From: Candidatus Acutalibacter pullistercoris
GTDB taxonomy: Bacteria > Bacillota > Clostridia > Oscillospirales > Acutalibacteraceae
Length of the DNA stretch: 38,540 bases
Assembly (NCBI GenBank): GCA_019115285.1
Contig: DXDU01000118.1
Span: forward strand, 1 to 38,540
Reading direction: 5' to 3'
The notes below the pieces were generated by a model. That model saw only the letters and a list, made by a program, of their open reading frames with translations, made no database searches and was not told the DNA's origin. Position 1 is the stretch's first letter. Every line of letters starts with the position of its first letter. A program made the translations under genes and the position numbers. Positions 38,272-38,540 of this stretch are shown here, piece by piece.

Positions 38272-38540
38272 TCACACTTCGCAGGCGCACTCCTCGCACT
38301 CGGGGATCTCTCCCACAAAAGGCGTGGGGTCGATGCCCTGCTTCCGGTAGTAGTCCGCCACCGCCGCCTTGATGGCCTGCTCGGCCAGGACGGAGCAGTG
38401 AACCTTCACCGGCGGCAGGCCGTCGAGGGCTTCCATCACCGCTTTGTTGGTGAGCTTCAGAGCCTCCTCGATGGTCTTACCCTTGATCATCTCCGTGGCC
38501 ATGCTGCTGGTGGCGATGGCCGCCCCGCAGCCGAAGGTCA
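38272..38540 (-). CDS. nifU: NifU-like iron-sulfur cluster scaffold protein, C-terminal part
   Basis: C-terminal part (about 89 residues) of the IscU/NifU scaffold on which Fe-S clusters are built with sulfur from a cysteine desulfurase; the gene begins outside the window. Visible: the cysteine motif [20 protein letters not shown], the helix [18 protein letters not shown], and the second cysteine [10 protein letters not shown]. It ends in a Cys-rich tail ([10 protein letters not shown]) common in Clostridia. The tail and terminator are duplicated twice more downstream (37892-38182). The family-typical upstream partner would be nifS/iscS, not in view. Confidence 0.93.
   Translation of the reverse strand, partial: TFGCGAAIATSSMATEMIKGKTIEEALKLTNKAVMEALDGLPPVKVHCSVLAEQAIKAAVADYYRKQGIDPTPFVGEIPECEECACEV

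Larger units (their letters stand above)
37892..38335. repeat. Three-copy tandem repeat of the nifU 3' end plus terminator (about 155 bp)
   Basis: Three units start at about 37892, 38027 and 38183. The hairpin-plus-tail part repeats with exactly 155 bp (anchors 37928, 38083 and 38238). Each unit carries TTGGGCG, then a terminator hairpin, then on the minus strand the final codons of NifU. Unit 1 still encodes [20 protein letters not shown] and a stop; unit 2 is degenerate (FVGETPACEERACEV); unit 3 is the true gene end. The 424-base stretch between the Nif11-like gene and nifU contains this array and the Nif11-like terminator only. Confidence 0.93.

Noticed and set aside
37892-38335. Regular repeats suggesting a CRISPR array
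   Set aside because: The units are about 155 bp, are derived from the nifU 3' end and include terminators; there are no short repeats with unique spacers and no cas genes.

Overview
The window looks like a chromosomal segment of a high-GC, spore-forming anaerobic Clostridia member, most like the Oscillospiraceae (Flavonifractor/Lawsonibacter/Evtepia-type gut bacteria). The sequence evidence is: spoIIQ and spoIIID side by side; a glycyl-radical pyruvate formate-lyase; a Na+-pumping decarboxylase subunit; LexA; Gram-positive envelope genes; many GTG/TTG starts; and tight operons with 4-base overlaps. The family placement is inference. No phage, plasmid, IS or CRISPR content was found, and nearly all genes are ordinary chromosomal genes.

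Layout. 1-735: start of a Na+-decarboxylase beta subunit behind a structured leader with an attenuator. 734-2706: deoB-udp nucleoside salvage. 2790-5236: polyphosphate:AMP phosphotransferase and proC. 5429-7306: LtaS-like phosphoglycerol transferase. 7350-7610: repeat-rich intergenic DNA. 7615-11111: heterodimeric ABC exporter. 11315-15151: sugar O-acetyltransferase, then ZTP riboswitch-pflB-pflA. 15381-19518: Smr protein, a domain-permuted GH3 glycosidase, a GNAT and an esterase-like hydrolase. 19630-22873: DUF3006-like protein, BlaI-type repressor, phosphodiesterase, HD protein, GH130 phosphorylase. 23105-26541: S9 peptidase, a candidate small RNA, spoIIQ, spoIIID. 26735-30947: lexA, then an mtnN-cyclase-GNAT-flavodoxin cluster and an SDR. 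31006-36190: one long operon galT-comF-tcdA-folE-folPB-folK. 36325-38540: GH25 lysozyme, Nif11-like small protein, and the 3' part of nifU.

Functional links. pflB/pflA form an activase-enzyme pair controlled by the purine/folate alarmone ZTP, since formate feeds one-carbon metabolism; the folate operon lies about 17 kb away. GH3, GH130 and the carbohydrate-esterase-like hydrolase suggest plant beta-glycan or mannan oligosaccharide use. spoIIQ has a forespore (sigma-F-like) promoter and converges on spoIIID across a shared terminator.

Most unusual material. (a) A leader resembling the yybP-ykoY metal-riboswitch family in front of a sodium pump. (b) An 88-base intergenic cloverleaf: a perfect 16-bp stem enclosing three 7-bp triloop hairpins (21698-21785). 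(c) Three separate loci where the 3' end of a gene, twice together with its terminator, has been tandemly duplicated: pflA/smr (174 bp), GH25 (182 bp) and nifU (about 155 bp, three copies). (d) A candidate small RNA between the S9 peptidase and spoIIQ, opposite a small ORF with an ideal ribosome-binding site. All calls come from reading the sequence; no searches or folding programs were run.
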